Origin: Deferribacteraceae bacterium V6Fe1
GTDB lineage: Bacteria; Chrysiogenota; Deferribacteres; Deferribacterales; Deferrivibrionaceae
Reading direction: 5' to 3'
Length of the DNA stretch: 64,000 nucleotides
Assembly (NCBI GenBank): GCA_022813675.1
Contig: CP063375.1
Location: 1,314,001-1,378,000 of the forward strand
In this document: piece by piece, positions 34,917 to 42,469 of the stretch
Layout of the letters: each line of letters starts with the position of its first letter
Position numbering within the stretch: position 1 is the first letter of the stretch
The notes under the pieces: generated by a model
Database searches by the model: none
What the model was told of the DNA's origin: nothing
What the model saw: only the letters and a program-made list of their open reading frames with translations
Made by a program: the position numbers and the translations under genes

Positions 34917-36554
34917 ATGGGTGAGATTTTTGTTATCGGTCATAAAAATCCGGATACTGATTCTATTTGTTCGGCATATGCTTATGCTAATCTTAAAAAT
35001 AAAATTGATAATAAAAATAGATATATTGCTGCAAGATGCGGCAGCTTGAATGACCAGACTAAGTTTGTATTTTCAAATATAAGTGATGAACCGCCTGTTT
35101 TTATCAGAGATATTTATCCCAAGGTAAAGGATGTAATGACAAAGGAAGTTATATATTCTACCCCTGATGAGCCTATTTACAATGCAGTAAAAAACCTTGA
35201 GTCTCTTGGCGTCAGACTTACGCCTGTTGTTGATGGGCAAACGTATAAAGGTGTAGTTAGTATACTTGAAATATCGAGGTTCTTTTTGCCAAATAATATA
35301 GAAAATAAGCCTGAATATTTGGTCAGACCTGAAAATTTTAAAGATGTTATCCCCGGTGATTTTATAAAAATAGGTGATAGGAAAGAGTTTTTAACAAATT
35401 TTCTTGTAGGTGGGATGCCTTTTGAAACATTTTTGAAAAGGTTTAAAAATTTACATGCTGATAAAACTGTACTTATAGTCGGCAAAAGAAGGGATTTTAT
35501 CGAGTATGCGATAAAAAATAATATGGCGGGGATAATTGTAACCGGTATTGCCAATACCGAAGAGTTTGATTTTGAAATTACTGGTTATAAGGGTTTTGTT
35601 TATCTTTCATGCTTGGATACTGCCGAGACGCTAAGAAGGATTGTTTTTTCTGTCCCTATAAAGTCTATCATGACAGATAAAATTCCGATAACCGAGCCAA
35701 ATTTTTATTTGGAAGATGCAAGGAAAATTATGATTAACGAAAACCATCGAGGTTTGCCGGTTGTGGAAAACGGAAAACTTGTTGGGATTATAACAAGAAG
35801 CGATTTGTTGAAAGATAAAAAGCACAGAATTATTTTGATGGATCATAATGAACTTTCACAGTCCGTAGATGGTGCAGAAATAGCAGAAATAGTTGAAATA
35901 GTTGATCATCATAGACTTGGGACGATCAAGACAAAGTCGCCTGTGACATTTTTTGCAAAGCCTGTGGGGAGTACATGTACACTGGTATTTCAGCAATATA
36001 AGTTAAACAATGTTGAAATAGATGATAATAGTGCTTTGGCACTTTTATCAGGAATTCTTTCTGACACGGTTGTGTTAAAATCCCCTACTATGACTAATGA
36101 AGATATAGAAACAGTGGAATTTTTGGCTGCAAAGCTTGGAATTGACTATAAAGAATACGGAAAAAAGATGTTTGAGGCATCGTCAAAACTTAAGGGGAGG
36201 TCACCTGAAAGTATTGTGGCAACTGACTTTAAAATTTTTGAGGAGCAAGGATATAGGATAGGAATAGGGCAAGTTGAAACAGTTAATTTAATGGAGTTAA
36301 ATGATATTAAACAAATTTTATTGGATGAAGTTAAAAAAGTTGCTTCGGTTAAAAATTTAAATTGGGCAAGTTTATTGGTTACAGATATTATTGAAGAGAG
36401 GAGCGTGCTTTTGACCAGTGGTTTTCAAGCGTTAGAAAATCTGCTTATTTATAGTAAGTTAGAAGAAAATATTTACGATTTACCGGGTGTTTTGTCAAGA
36501 AAAAAACAGCTTTTGCCTGAGGTCTTGAGAGTTTTGGAACTGTTGAATAATTAA
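34917..36554 (+). CDS. Manganese-dependent inorganic pyrophosphatase with CBS and DRTGG domains
   Basis: Family II pyrophosphatase of 545 residues. The N-terminal DHH part begins with GHKNPDTDSICSAYAYA (Mn-binding), interrupted by a regulatory insert: CBS 1 (about 68-125, VKDVMTKEVI), a DRTGG domain (about 130-240) and CBS 2 (about 245-305, IKSIMTDKIP). The DHH part resumes with EIVDHHRLG, and a DHHA2 domain ends the protein. In studied relatives the CBS pair binds adenine nucleotides and the DRTGG domain helps sense diadenosine polyphosphates, which regulate activity. Single gene, divergent from the STAS operon. Confidence 0.93.
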   Translation: MGEIFVIGHKNPDTDSICSAYAYANLKNKIDNKNRYIAARCGSLNDQTKFVFSNISDEPPVFIRDIYPKVKDVMTKEVIYSTPDEPIYNAVKNLESLGVRLTPVVDGQTYKGVVSILEISRFFLPNNIENKPEYLVRPENFKDVIPGDFIKIGDRKEFLTNFLVGGMPFETFLKRFKNLHADKTVLIVGKRRDFIEYAIKNNMAGIIVTGIANTEEFDFEITGYKGFVYLSCLDTAETLRRIVFSVPIKSIMTDKIPITEPNFYLEDARKIMINENHRGLPVVENGKLVGIITRSDLLKDKKHRIILMDHNELSQSVDGAEIAEIVEIVDHHRLGTIKTKSPVTFFAKPVGSTCTLVFQQYKLNNVEIDDNSALALLSGILSDTVVLKSPTMTNEDIETVEFLAAKLGIDYKEYGKKMFEASSKLKGRSPESIVATDFKIFEEQGYRIGIGQVETVNLMELNDIKQILLDEVKKVASVKNLNWASLLVTDIIEERSVLLTSGFQALENLLIYSKLEENIYDLPGVLSRKKQLLPEVLRVLELLNN

Positions 36555-36602
36555 TTATTTTTATATACTGTTAAAGTAAAGTATAATTTCCATTAAAAAA
36601 TA

Positions 36603-36631
36603 TTGACAACATTTTAGGCAGTGTATAAGAT
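36603..36631 (+). promoter_or_regulatory. Promoter of dctQ-dctM
   Basis: TTGACA (36603-36608), 17-base spacer, TAAGAT (36626-36631), 30 bases upstream of the dctQ start codon. Confidence 0.55.
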
Positions 36632-36660
36632 TTCTCACAAAAATACAATGGAGGTCTGCT

Positions 36661-37185
36661 TTGAAGATCATTAAATGGTATGTTAATTTGGTAGATAGCC
36701 TTAACGAAAAAGTCGGCTATTTGGCCGCTTGGCTTTCAACGGCTTTGGTCCTTGTTGTGTGTTATGATGTTTTCACAAGATATGCGTTGAATAACAGTAA
36801 AGTGGCTGTCCAGGAGATGGAGTGGCATATTTTTTCTGTGATGTTTTTGATTGGAGCTGCTTACACTCTAAAAAAAGACAAGCATGTCAGGGTAGATGTT
36901 TTCTATATGAAAATGCCTGAGAAGATAAGGGCTTGGATAGATTTCCTGGGTAATCTTATATTCCTTATTCCTTACTCTATGTTGGTTATTTATACTTCAA
37001 TCAATTTTGTAAAGTTTTCCTGGATGTCAAAAGAAGGCTCTCCAGACCCTGGCGGTTTGCCGGGGAGATATGTATTGAAAGCTTTTGTGACTGTCGGCTT
37101 TATTCTTCTTGTTTTGCAAGGGCTTGCTGAGGCTTTAAAGTCTTTTTCCAAAATAATCGGTAAAGATATACAAAGGAGTGAATGA
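36661..37185 (+). CDS. dctQ: TRAP transporter small membrane subunit
   Basis: The small 4-helix membrane subunit of a tripartite ATP-independent periplasmic transporter. The 174-residue protein has four hydrophobic segments and DctQ features: VFTRYALNNSKVAVQEMEWHIF, LKKDKHVRVDVF and GGLPGRYVLK. It starts at TTG 36661 with GGAGG upstream. Overlaps dctM by 4 bases. The binding proteins likely to serve it lie on the opposite strand downstream. Confidence 0.93.
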   Translation: MKIIKWYVNLVDSLNEKVGYLAAWLSTALVLVVCYDVFTRYALNNSKVAVQEMEWHIFSVMFLIGAAYTLKKDKHVRVDVFYMKMPEKIRAWIDFLGNLIFLIPYSMLVIYTSINFVKFSWMSKEGSPDPGGLPGRYVLKAFVTVGFILLVLQGLAEALKSFSKIIGKDIQRSE

Positions 37186-38495
37186 TGCTTGCTATTATTT
37201 TGTTTGTATTGATGTTTGCTATGCTCCTCATAGGCTTCCCAGTTGCTTTCACATTGGGAGGAGTTTCTCTAATCTTTGGGTATTTCTCTTTTGGTTTGGA
37301 TTTGTTTAATCTTTTACCTCTTAGAATTTGGGGTACAATGACAAATTATGTTTTGATTGCAGTTCCACTTTTTGTGTATATGGGAGTTATGCTTGAAAAA
37401 TCTGGACTTGCCGAAGAGCTTTTGGAAACTATGGCACTTTTATTCGGAAGGCTTAGAGGTGGCCTTGCTATTTCGGTAGTGGTTGTTGGAGCCCTTCTTG
37501 CTGCGGCAACAGGGATTGTCGGTGCTACGGTTGTTACAATGGGGCTTTTGAGCTTACCTACTATGCTCAAAAGAGGTTACAGCACTGAGCTGGCTACCGG
37601 TACAATTTGTGCTGCAGGTACTTTGGGACAGATTATTCCGCCAAGTATTGTTTTAGTTTTACTTGGCAGTATTTTAAACGTTTCAATCGGTGACATGTTC
37701 ATGGGCGCTGTTGTTCCTGGCCTTTCCCTTGTTGTTTTGTATCTTATATATTTGTCTATAATAGCAATTATAAAACCTAAAAGCGCACCTGCAATGCCAG
37801 CTGAAGAGTTGGCAGCTTTCAGAGATAAGGGGATGTACAAAAGGATATTCAGAGCATTCTTCTTGCCATTTTTTCTGATTGTTGCTGTTTTAGGTTCAAT
37901 ATTTGCTGGAATTGCTTCACCTACTGAAGCTGCAGCTGTCGGTGCATTTGGTGCTACACTTTTAACTCTTGTTCAGGGGAAACTAAACTATCAGACTGCT
38001 ATGGATGTCATGAAGGATACATTGACCCTCACATGCATGGTGTTTATTCTTCTTGTGGGTGCTACAGCTTTCGGATTAGTTTTTAGAGGCTTGGGCGGTG
38101 ATACATATATTGTTGAACTTATTGAAAATTCAAATATGGAACCAATGCACTTTTTGGCACTCGTAATGGCGATAGTTTTTGTTGCCGGCTTTTTTATAGA
38201 CTTTATAGAAATTACGTTTATCATAGTTCCGGTTGTTGCCCCTATTTTTCAGAGTATGGGGATGGATTTGCTTTGGGTAGGTATTCTTTTTGCAATGAAC
38301 TTGCAAACCTCATTCTTGACACCACCTTTTGGATTTTCGCTGTTTTATCTAAAGGGGGTTGCACCTTCAAGTGTAACTACAGGGCATATATATAGGGGTA
38401 TTATACCTTACATAATTATGCAACTTATCGCTCTGTATGTTGTAGCTGCCTATCCGGATGTAGTGTATTGGTTACCTAAGATGTTAGCAAAATAA
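37182..38495 (+). CDS. dctM: TRAP transporter large permease subunit
   Basis: Ion-coupled permease of the TRAP transporter, 437 residues, with about a dozen membrane segments. Family landmarks include LIGFPVAFTLGG near the start, VPLFVYMGVMLEKSGLAEEL, GTLGQIIPPSIVLVLLGSI, ASPTEAAAVGAFGA, DFIEITFIIVPVVAPI and FLTPPFGFSLFYLKG. The ATG overlaps the dctQ stop. A strong terminator follows. Family sequence and the binding-protein type suggest uptake of a small 2-oxo acid or hydroxy acid (inference). Confidence 0.94.
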   Translation: MMLAIILFVLMFAMLLIGFPVAFTLGGVSLIFGYFSFGLDLFNLLPLRIWGTMTNYVLIAVPLFVYMGVMLEKSGLAEELLETMALLFGRLRGGLAISVVVVGALLAAATGIVGATVVTMGLLSLPTMLKRGYSTELATGTICAAGTLGQIIPPSIVLVLLGSILNVSIGDMFMGAVVPGLSLVVLYLIYLSIIAIIKPKSAPAMPAEELAAFRDKGMYKRIFRAFFLPFFLIVAVLGSIFAGIASPTEAAAVGAFGATLLTLVQGKLNYQTAMDVMKDTLTLTCMVFILLVGATAFGLVFRGLGGDTYIVELIENSNMEPMHFLALVMAIVFVAGFFIDFIEITFIIVPVVAPIFQSMGMDLLWVGILFAMNLQTSFLTPPFGFSLFYLKGVAPSSVTTGHIYRGIIPYIIMQLIALYVVAAYPDVVYWLPKMLAK

Positions 38496-38500
38496 ATTAA

Positions 38501-38525
38501 AAGGGGCTTAAAGCCCCTTTTTTTT
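38501..38525 (+). terminator. Bidirectional terminator between dctM and dctP1
   Basis: AAGGGGC...GCCCCTT hairpin (38501-38519) followed by TTTTTT on the plus strand; on the minus strand it is followed by TTTTAATTTATTTT. It serves dctM and overlaps the end of the converging dctP1. Confidence 0.85.
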
Positions 38526-39612
38526 ATGGTAAGTTTGCGTAAGCGATTTCTGATATTTTTGCCCAATCAGTAACTTTTTTCTTGAAATCTTTGAAGTTTT
38601 CATAAACTTTCTTGCTCATTGGGTCTTTTTCTGTGATTTCAGCTAATACCTCTTCTGAGTAAGCTCTAAGCTGTTTTATTACTTCATCAGGGAATTTTTT
38701 GAGCTGAACATTATGTTCTTTTATAAGTTTTTGTAAATATTCGTTATTCTTAGATTCAAATTCTGCAAGCATCCATGAATTTGATCTGATTGCAGCTGTG
38801 GTAACGATCTCTTGCAAGTCGGCCGGAAGATTTTCAAAAGCCTTTTTGTTTACAAAAGTTTCAAGTACTGTTCCAGGCTCATGCCATCCGGGGTAGTAGT
38901 AAAACTTAGCTACCTTATAAAAACCCATCAGATAGTCATGATATGGTCCAACCCACTCAGTTGCGTCGATTACACCTCTTTCAAGGTTAGTATAAATCTC
39001 TCCTCCGGCAGAAAGAACAGCCGAACCACCTGCCTTAGCTAATACTTTGCCGCCAAGCCCAGGGATTCTCATTTTGAGCCCTTTAAAGTCATTAATTGAG
39101 TTAATTTCTTTGTTAAACCAACCGCCCATTTGGACTCCGGTGTTACCTGCCGGCATACCTTTAACGCCAAACTGCCCGTAAACTTCATCCCAAAGCTTTT
39201 GGCCGTCACCGGCGTAAATCCAAGCATTCATCTGCTGGGCATTCATACCAAAAGGCACTGCTGCAAAAAATTGTGTTGCAGGTGATTTTCCAGCCCAGTA
39301 ATAAGCTGCGCCATGCCCCATTTCTACCATACCTTGTCCGACAGCATCAAATGCCTGCAAAGGTGGCACAAGCTCTCCGCCGCCATAAACATGAATCTTG
39401 AGTCTACCACCTGACATTGTTTCTATCCATTTTGCCATCATTTCAGCCCCAACACCCATTACAGGGAATTTAGGCGGCCAAGTAGTAACCATTTTCCATA
39501 CATATTTTTTTTCGGCATGAACAGCAGGGGCTCCAAATGATACGGCAGCTGCTGCAGCTAAAGTTGTTGCTGATGCCTTTTTAAGAAAACTTCGTCTGTT
39601 AACTTTGTCCAT
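38524..39612 (-). CDS. dctP: TRAP transporter substrate-binding protein (Tat-exported), copy 1
   Basis: Periplasmic solute receptor of 362 residues with a Tat signal (NRRSFLKKA, then an Ala-rich stretch and VHA cleavage site). The mature part has WKMVTTWPPKFPV, GGRLKIHVYGGGELVPPLQAFDAVG, GLKMRIPGLGGKV and EWVGPYHDYLMGFYKVAKFYYYPGWHEPG. These features resemble the TakP/lactate-binding branch of DctP proteins that bind 2-oxo or hydroxy acids, often with a metal ion; specificity is inferred. It is closely related to the second copy at 40942-42024 and converges on dctQM, which lacks a co-directional receptor gene. Confidence 0.92.
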   Translation of the reverse strand: MDKVNRRSFLKKASATTLAAAAAVSFGAPAVHAEKKYVWKMVTTWPPKFPVMGVGAEMMAKWIETMSGGRLKIHVYGGGELVPPLQAFDAVGQGMVEMGHGAAYYWAGKSPATQFFAAVPFGMNAQQMNAWIYAGDGQKLWDEVYGQFGVKGMPAGNTGVQMGGWFNKEINSINDFKGLKMRIPGLGGKVLAKAGGSAVLSAGGEIYTNLERGVIDATEWVGPYHDYLMGFYKVAKFYYYPGWHEPGTVLETFVNKKAFENLPADLQEIVTTAAIRSNSWMLAEFESKNNEYLQKLIKEHNVQLKKFPDEVIKQLRAYSEEVLAEITEKDPMSKKVYENFKDFKKKVTDWAKISEIAYANLP

Positions 39613-39640
39613 AAATCTACCTCCTTTGGTAAGTTATTTA

Positions 39641-39669
39641 ATTATATTTCTATTTAAGTTTATTTTCAA
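39641..39669 (-). promoter_or_regulatory. Promoter of dctP1
   Basis: On the minus strand TTGAAA (39669-39664), 17-base spacer and perfect TATAAT (39646-39641), about 30 bases upstream of the ATG, with AAAGGAGG between. dctP1 can therefore be transcribed independently of the MFS gene upstream. Confidence 0.65.
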
Positions 39670-39709
39670 ACTTTTTTTTGTAAAAAAGAAGAAAATATTT
39701 TATTTTGAG

Positions 39710-40906
39710 TTAAACAGATTTTTCCTTTACAAAGAGATACAGCGCAAGACTAATGAAAATAAAAATCTCACAAATGATAAATGACGTGGAGAATTTATTG
39801 TGACCACTGTTTTCAAGATTTATATATTCAATTGCATACCCGATAAAGTGTTGAAGTATTGCTGCACCTAAAATTGCAAAAAAATTGACATAAGACATTG
39901 CTGTGCCACTAATTTCGGCAGGGAAAAGCTCTTTAACGTGCGCATATCCTGTCACACCAAACCCGCCTGCAAGTCCAAATATAAAGAATATTAGATACAG
40001 AGCAGATGCGTGTTCAAAAAATATATTACTTAATACAATAAACGTTAATAGAAATATGCTTAATCCGATGATAATGACCTTTTTTCTTGAGTTTAAAACC
40101 TTATCAGATATATATCCCCAAACAGGCGCACCTAAAATAAAGCCAATAGATATCATTGATAATATGTTACCTGCAGCAGTTTTTGGTAAATTGTAATTTT
40201 CAATTAAATATGGCCCACCCCAAAGACCTTGAATTGCCATGAAACTTCCAAACCAAGAAAATTCCATAAAAGCAATTATAAGGAAGTTTTTATCAAACAA
40301 AATTTTTCTATAAGGGATATTAATCGTCGTTACTCTTTTTTTATCTGTTTTGAATTTGTCATCTGTAAAAAATAAAATTGCTAAAGCTGAAGTTAAGGTT
40401 ATAAAGGCAAAAAAAGATAGACTCCCGCGCCAACCAAAAATTGATGTCAAGTAAGCTAGAGGCGCTGCAGCAGAAAGTGCCCCTATATTTCCAAAGGCCA
40501 TAGCAGTGGAAGAAAGGGTTGCAAACTTTGAGGGTTCAAACCATATGGAGATAATTTTAAGTGTTCCCATGTATGCACAAGATACGCCAAGCCCTATTAA
40601 AGCTCTTCCGAGGAGAGAAACAGTAAAGCTTTGTCCTAAGGCAAATATAAAGGCTCCTAATGAAGCGATAAGTCCAAATAAAAATACTACTATCCTTGGG
40701 CCTTTTTTATCAAGAAGTGGCCCAATAAAAAATTGTGCTGCTGCAAACGTATAGAAATAAGCGCTGCTTAAAAGGCCTAATTCTTTTGGAGAAATTTTAA
40801 AATCATTGATTAAGTCAGGAGCAATGACGGCGGTAGAGACCCTGAAAAAATATGACATAAAATACATAGAAAGAAAAGTTAGTAAAATTAAATATCTGTT
40901 TTTCAT
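39710..40906 (-). CDS. Major facilitator superfamily transporter
   Basis: A 398-residue polytopic membrane protein with about 12 hydrophobic segments and the MFS pattern: SYFFRVSTAVIAPDLINDF after helix 1, LSSAYFYTFAAAQFFIGPLLDKKGPRIVV (loop 2-3 signature GPLLDKKGPR), LGRALIGLGVSCAYMGTLKI. The overall layout resembles the nitrate/hexuronate/phthalate-type families, but the substrate cannot be read. ATG 40906 was preferred: an upstream in-frame TTG would lie inside the dctP2 terminator. No clear ribosome binding site is seen. It lies between two TRAP binding protein genes, hinting at a shared organic acid substrate. Confidence 0.82.
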   Translation of the reverse strand: MKNRYLILLTFLSMYFMSYFFRVSTAVIAPDLINDFKISPKELGLLSSAYFYTFAAAQFFIGPLLDKKGPRIVVFLFGLIASLGAFIFALGQSFTVSLLGRALIGLGVSCAYMGTLKIISIWFEPSKFATLSSTAMAFGNIGALSAAAPLAYLTSIFGWRGSLSFFAFITLTSALAILFFTDDKFKTDKKRVTTINIPYRKILFDKNFLIIAFMEFSWFGSFMAIQGLWGGPYLIENYNLPKTAAGNILSMISIGFILGAPVWGYISDKVLNSRKKVIIIGLSIFLLTFIVLSNIFFEHASALYLIFFIFGLAGGFGVTGYAHVKELFPAEISGTAMSYVNFFAILGAAILQHFIGYAIEYINLENSGHNKFSTSFIICEIFIFISLALYLFVKEKSV

Positions 40907-40913
40907 AAATGTT

Positions 40914-40940
40914 AAAAAAGCAGGCAAAAGCCTGCTTTTT
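40914..40940 (-). terminator. Rho-independent terminator of dctP2
   Basis: AAAAAGCAGGC/GCCTGCTTTTT with an AAAA loop, followed by T residues on the minus strand; begins 2 bases after the dctP2 stop and separates it from the MFS gene. Confidence 0.88.
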
Positions 40941-40941
40941 A

Positions 40942-42024
40942 TTAATACATTATTTCAGAATATGCTACTTCAGAAAGCTTATCCCAATCCATTATCATTT
41001 TTTGGAATTTGCTGTAGTTTTCATAAACTTTTTTACTCATTGGGTCTTTACTTGTAACGTCATCCAATACTTCTTTTGTATACTCTTTAAATTTTAGCAA
41101 CACTTCTTTAGGGAATTTTTTCAATTTCACATTGTGCTCTGTGAGAAGTTTATTTAAGTAGAAGTTATTTTGAGCTTCAAATTCTGCTAGCATCCACTCG
41201 TTTGATTTTGCTGCTGCTGCTGCCACAATTTGCTGTAAATCTTTTGGTAAAGATTCGTAAGCTTTTTTGTTAACAAACATCTCAATTGCAGTTCCAGGTT
41301 CGTGCCATCCTGGATAGTAATAAAACTTGGCGACTTTATAAAATCCCATTTTGTAATCGTGATATGGTCCAACCCACTCAGTTGCGTCGATTACCCCTCT
41401 TTCAAGGTTAGTGTAAATCTCTCCGCCGGCAGAAAGGACAGCTGAACCACCTGCCTTAGAAATAACCTTACCGCCAAGCCCCGGGATTCTCATTTTAAGA
41501 CCTTTAACATCGGCAATTGTGTTTATCTCTTTGTTAAACCAACCGCCCATCTGAACACCGCACTCACCAACTAAAAATGGTTTCAGGTTAAAGTTTGCAT
41601 AAAGCTCTTCCCATAATTTCATCCCGTCACCGGCAGTAATCCATGAGTTCATCTGCTGGCTGTTAAGACCAAAAGGCACCGCTCCGAAAAATTGTGCAGC
41701 TGGAGCTTTACCTGCCCAGTAATATGCACAACCATGCCCCATTTCAACCATCCCTTGACCAACTGCATCAAATGCTTGAAGTGCCGGGACAAGCTCTCCA
41801 CCGGCATATACATGTATTTTTAGTCTTCCTTCAGACATCTCTTCTATCCATTTTGCTATAAAGTTAGCACTTTCTCCAAAAACAGGGAAATTGGGTGGCC
41901 AAGTAGTTGCCATTTTCCATTGATATTTTTTTGCCGCATGAACGGCAGGAGCACCAAAGGCTAAAGATGCACCGGCAACAGCAGTAGTTGCAGCAGCTTT
42001 TTTTAGAAAATCTCTTCTCTTCAT
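40942..42024 (-). CDS. dctP: TRAP transporter substrate-binding protein (Tat-exported), copy 2
   Basis: Periplasmic receptor of 360 residues with a Tat signal (MKRRDFLKKA). It is strongly similar to copy 1 along the whole length, sharing RLKIHVY, GGELVP, GLKMRIPGLGGKV, EWVGPYHDY and YYYPGWHEPG, with differences concentrated in the segment around VGECGVQMGG and at the C-terminus. The two probably arose by duplication and may widen the substrate range of the single DctQM pair. It has its own promoter and a perfect palindrome in its leader, and ends at a strong terminator. Substrate class inferred (2-oxo or hydroxy acids). Confidence 0.92.
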   Translation of the reverse strand: MKRRDFLKKAAATTAVAGASLAFGAPAVHAAKKYQWKMATTWPPNFPVFGESANFIAKWIEEMSEGRLKIHVYAGGELVPALQAFDAVGQGMVEMGHGCAYYWAGKAPAAQFFGAVPFGLNSQQMNSWITAGDGMKLWEELYANFNLKPFLVGECGVQMGGWFNKEINTIADVKGLKMRIPGLGGKVISKAGGSAVLSAGGEIYTNLERGVIDATEWVGPYHDYKMGFYKVAKFYYYPGWHEPGTAIEMFVNKKAYESLPKDLQQIVAAAAAKSNEWMLAEFEAQNNFYLNKLLTEHNVKLKKFPKEVLLKFKEYTKEVLDDVTSKDPMSKKVYENYSKFQKMIMDWDKLSEVAYSEIMY

Positions 42025-42045
42025 GACGCCTCCTTGTTTAGTTTT

Positions 42046-42073
42046 ATTTAAACAATTAAAACATTGTTTAAAT
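42046..42073. promoter_or_regulatory. Perfect 11-bp inverted repeat, candidate operator of dctP2
   Basis: ATTTAAACAAT (42046-42056) and its exact complement ATTGTTTAAAT (42063-42073) are separated by 6 bases. The element lies just downstream of the predicted -10 box and some 20 bases before the dctP2 start, a position where a bound regulator would block transcription. The long symmetrical arms without a U-run argue against a terminator. Confidence 0.5.
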
Positions 42074-42083
42074 TATTGGGGTA

Positions 42084-42112
42084 ATATTATTATAAATTAT
42101 CAGTAATTTCAA
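42084..42112 (-). promoter_or_regulatory. Promoter of dctP2
   Basis: On the minus strand TTGAAA (42112-42107), 17-base spacer, TAATAT (42089-42084), about 60 bases upstream of the ATG and directly beside the inverted repeat. Confidence 0.5.
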
Positions 42113-42192
42113 TAGTTTTTTTTGTTTGTATTTTTCTATGTATTAACTAATTTTAAAATAGTTTGAATTTTTTCAAAGGGTTTTGTCTTATA

Positions 42193-42221
42193 TTGACAAA
42201 ATTCTATTTGTTGTTTAATGT
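42193..42221 (+). promoter_or_regulatory. Promoter of the B12 uptake operon
   Basis: TTGACA (42193-42198), 17-base spacer, TAATGT (42216-42221); expected start near 42228, immediately before the riboswitch. Confidence 0.6.
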
Positions 42222-42227
42222 TGCCTA

Positions 42228-42390
42228 ATCATAGAGTGGGGAAGTCCGGTGAAAATCCGGCGCTGTCCCGCAACTGTGAGCCTGACGAAAGCCAAATATG
42301 CCACTGCTTTTATAGCGGGAAGGCTGGCAAGTAGGTTGAAGGTGAGCCAGGATACCCCCTATGAAATACCTTACGTGGATAAGGAGGCCT
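42228..42390 (+). ncRNA. Cobalamin riboswitch
   Basis: The leader contains the conserved cobalamin aptamer blocks in order: GGTGAAAATCCGGCGCTG, TCCCGCAACTGTGAG, AGCC followed by the B12 box GCCACTG (42300-42306), GCGGGAAGGC and GAGCCAGGATACC. After the core lies a 5-bp hairpin CCTTA/TAAGG (42369-42384) whose 3' arm overlaps an AAGGAGG sequence, suggesting translational control through loop-loop pairing. It precedes the btuB receptor gene, its classical target. Edges are approximate. Confidence 0.93.
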
Positions 42391-42392
42391 GT

Positions 42393-42416
42393 ATGAGCAT
42401 TTCAGTTTCTCTCTAA
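42393..42416 (+). CDS. Seven-codon leader ORF in the btuB 5' region
   Basis: An ATG with a near-perfect ribosome binding site (AAGGAGG, 5 bases before) opens a reading frame MSISVSL ending at TAA 42416. The ribosome binding site is the one covered by the riboswitch's terminal hairpin, whereas btuB has its own site further down. It may be a leader peptide through which the riboswitch acts, or a fortuitous ATG. No evidence of a peptide function. Confidence 0.35.
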   Translation: MSISVSL

Positions 42417-42469
42417 TTTCGGTATTTTACTTTTTTAACTCAACAAATTAAATCATTATGGAGGATAAT

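Noticed and set aside
40907-40927. TTG start for the MFS gene 7 codons upstream
   Set aside because: It lies within the dctP2 terminator hairpin, and the extra residues are not membrane-protein-like.
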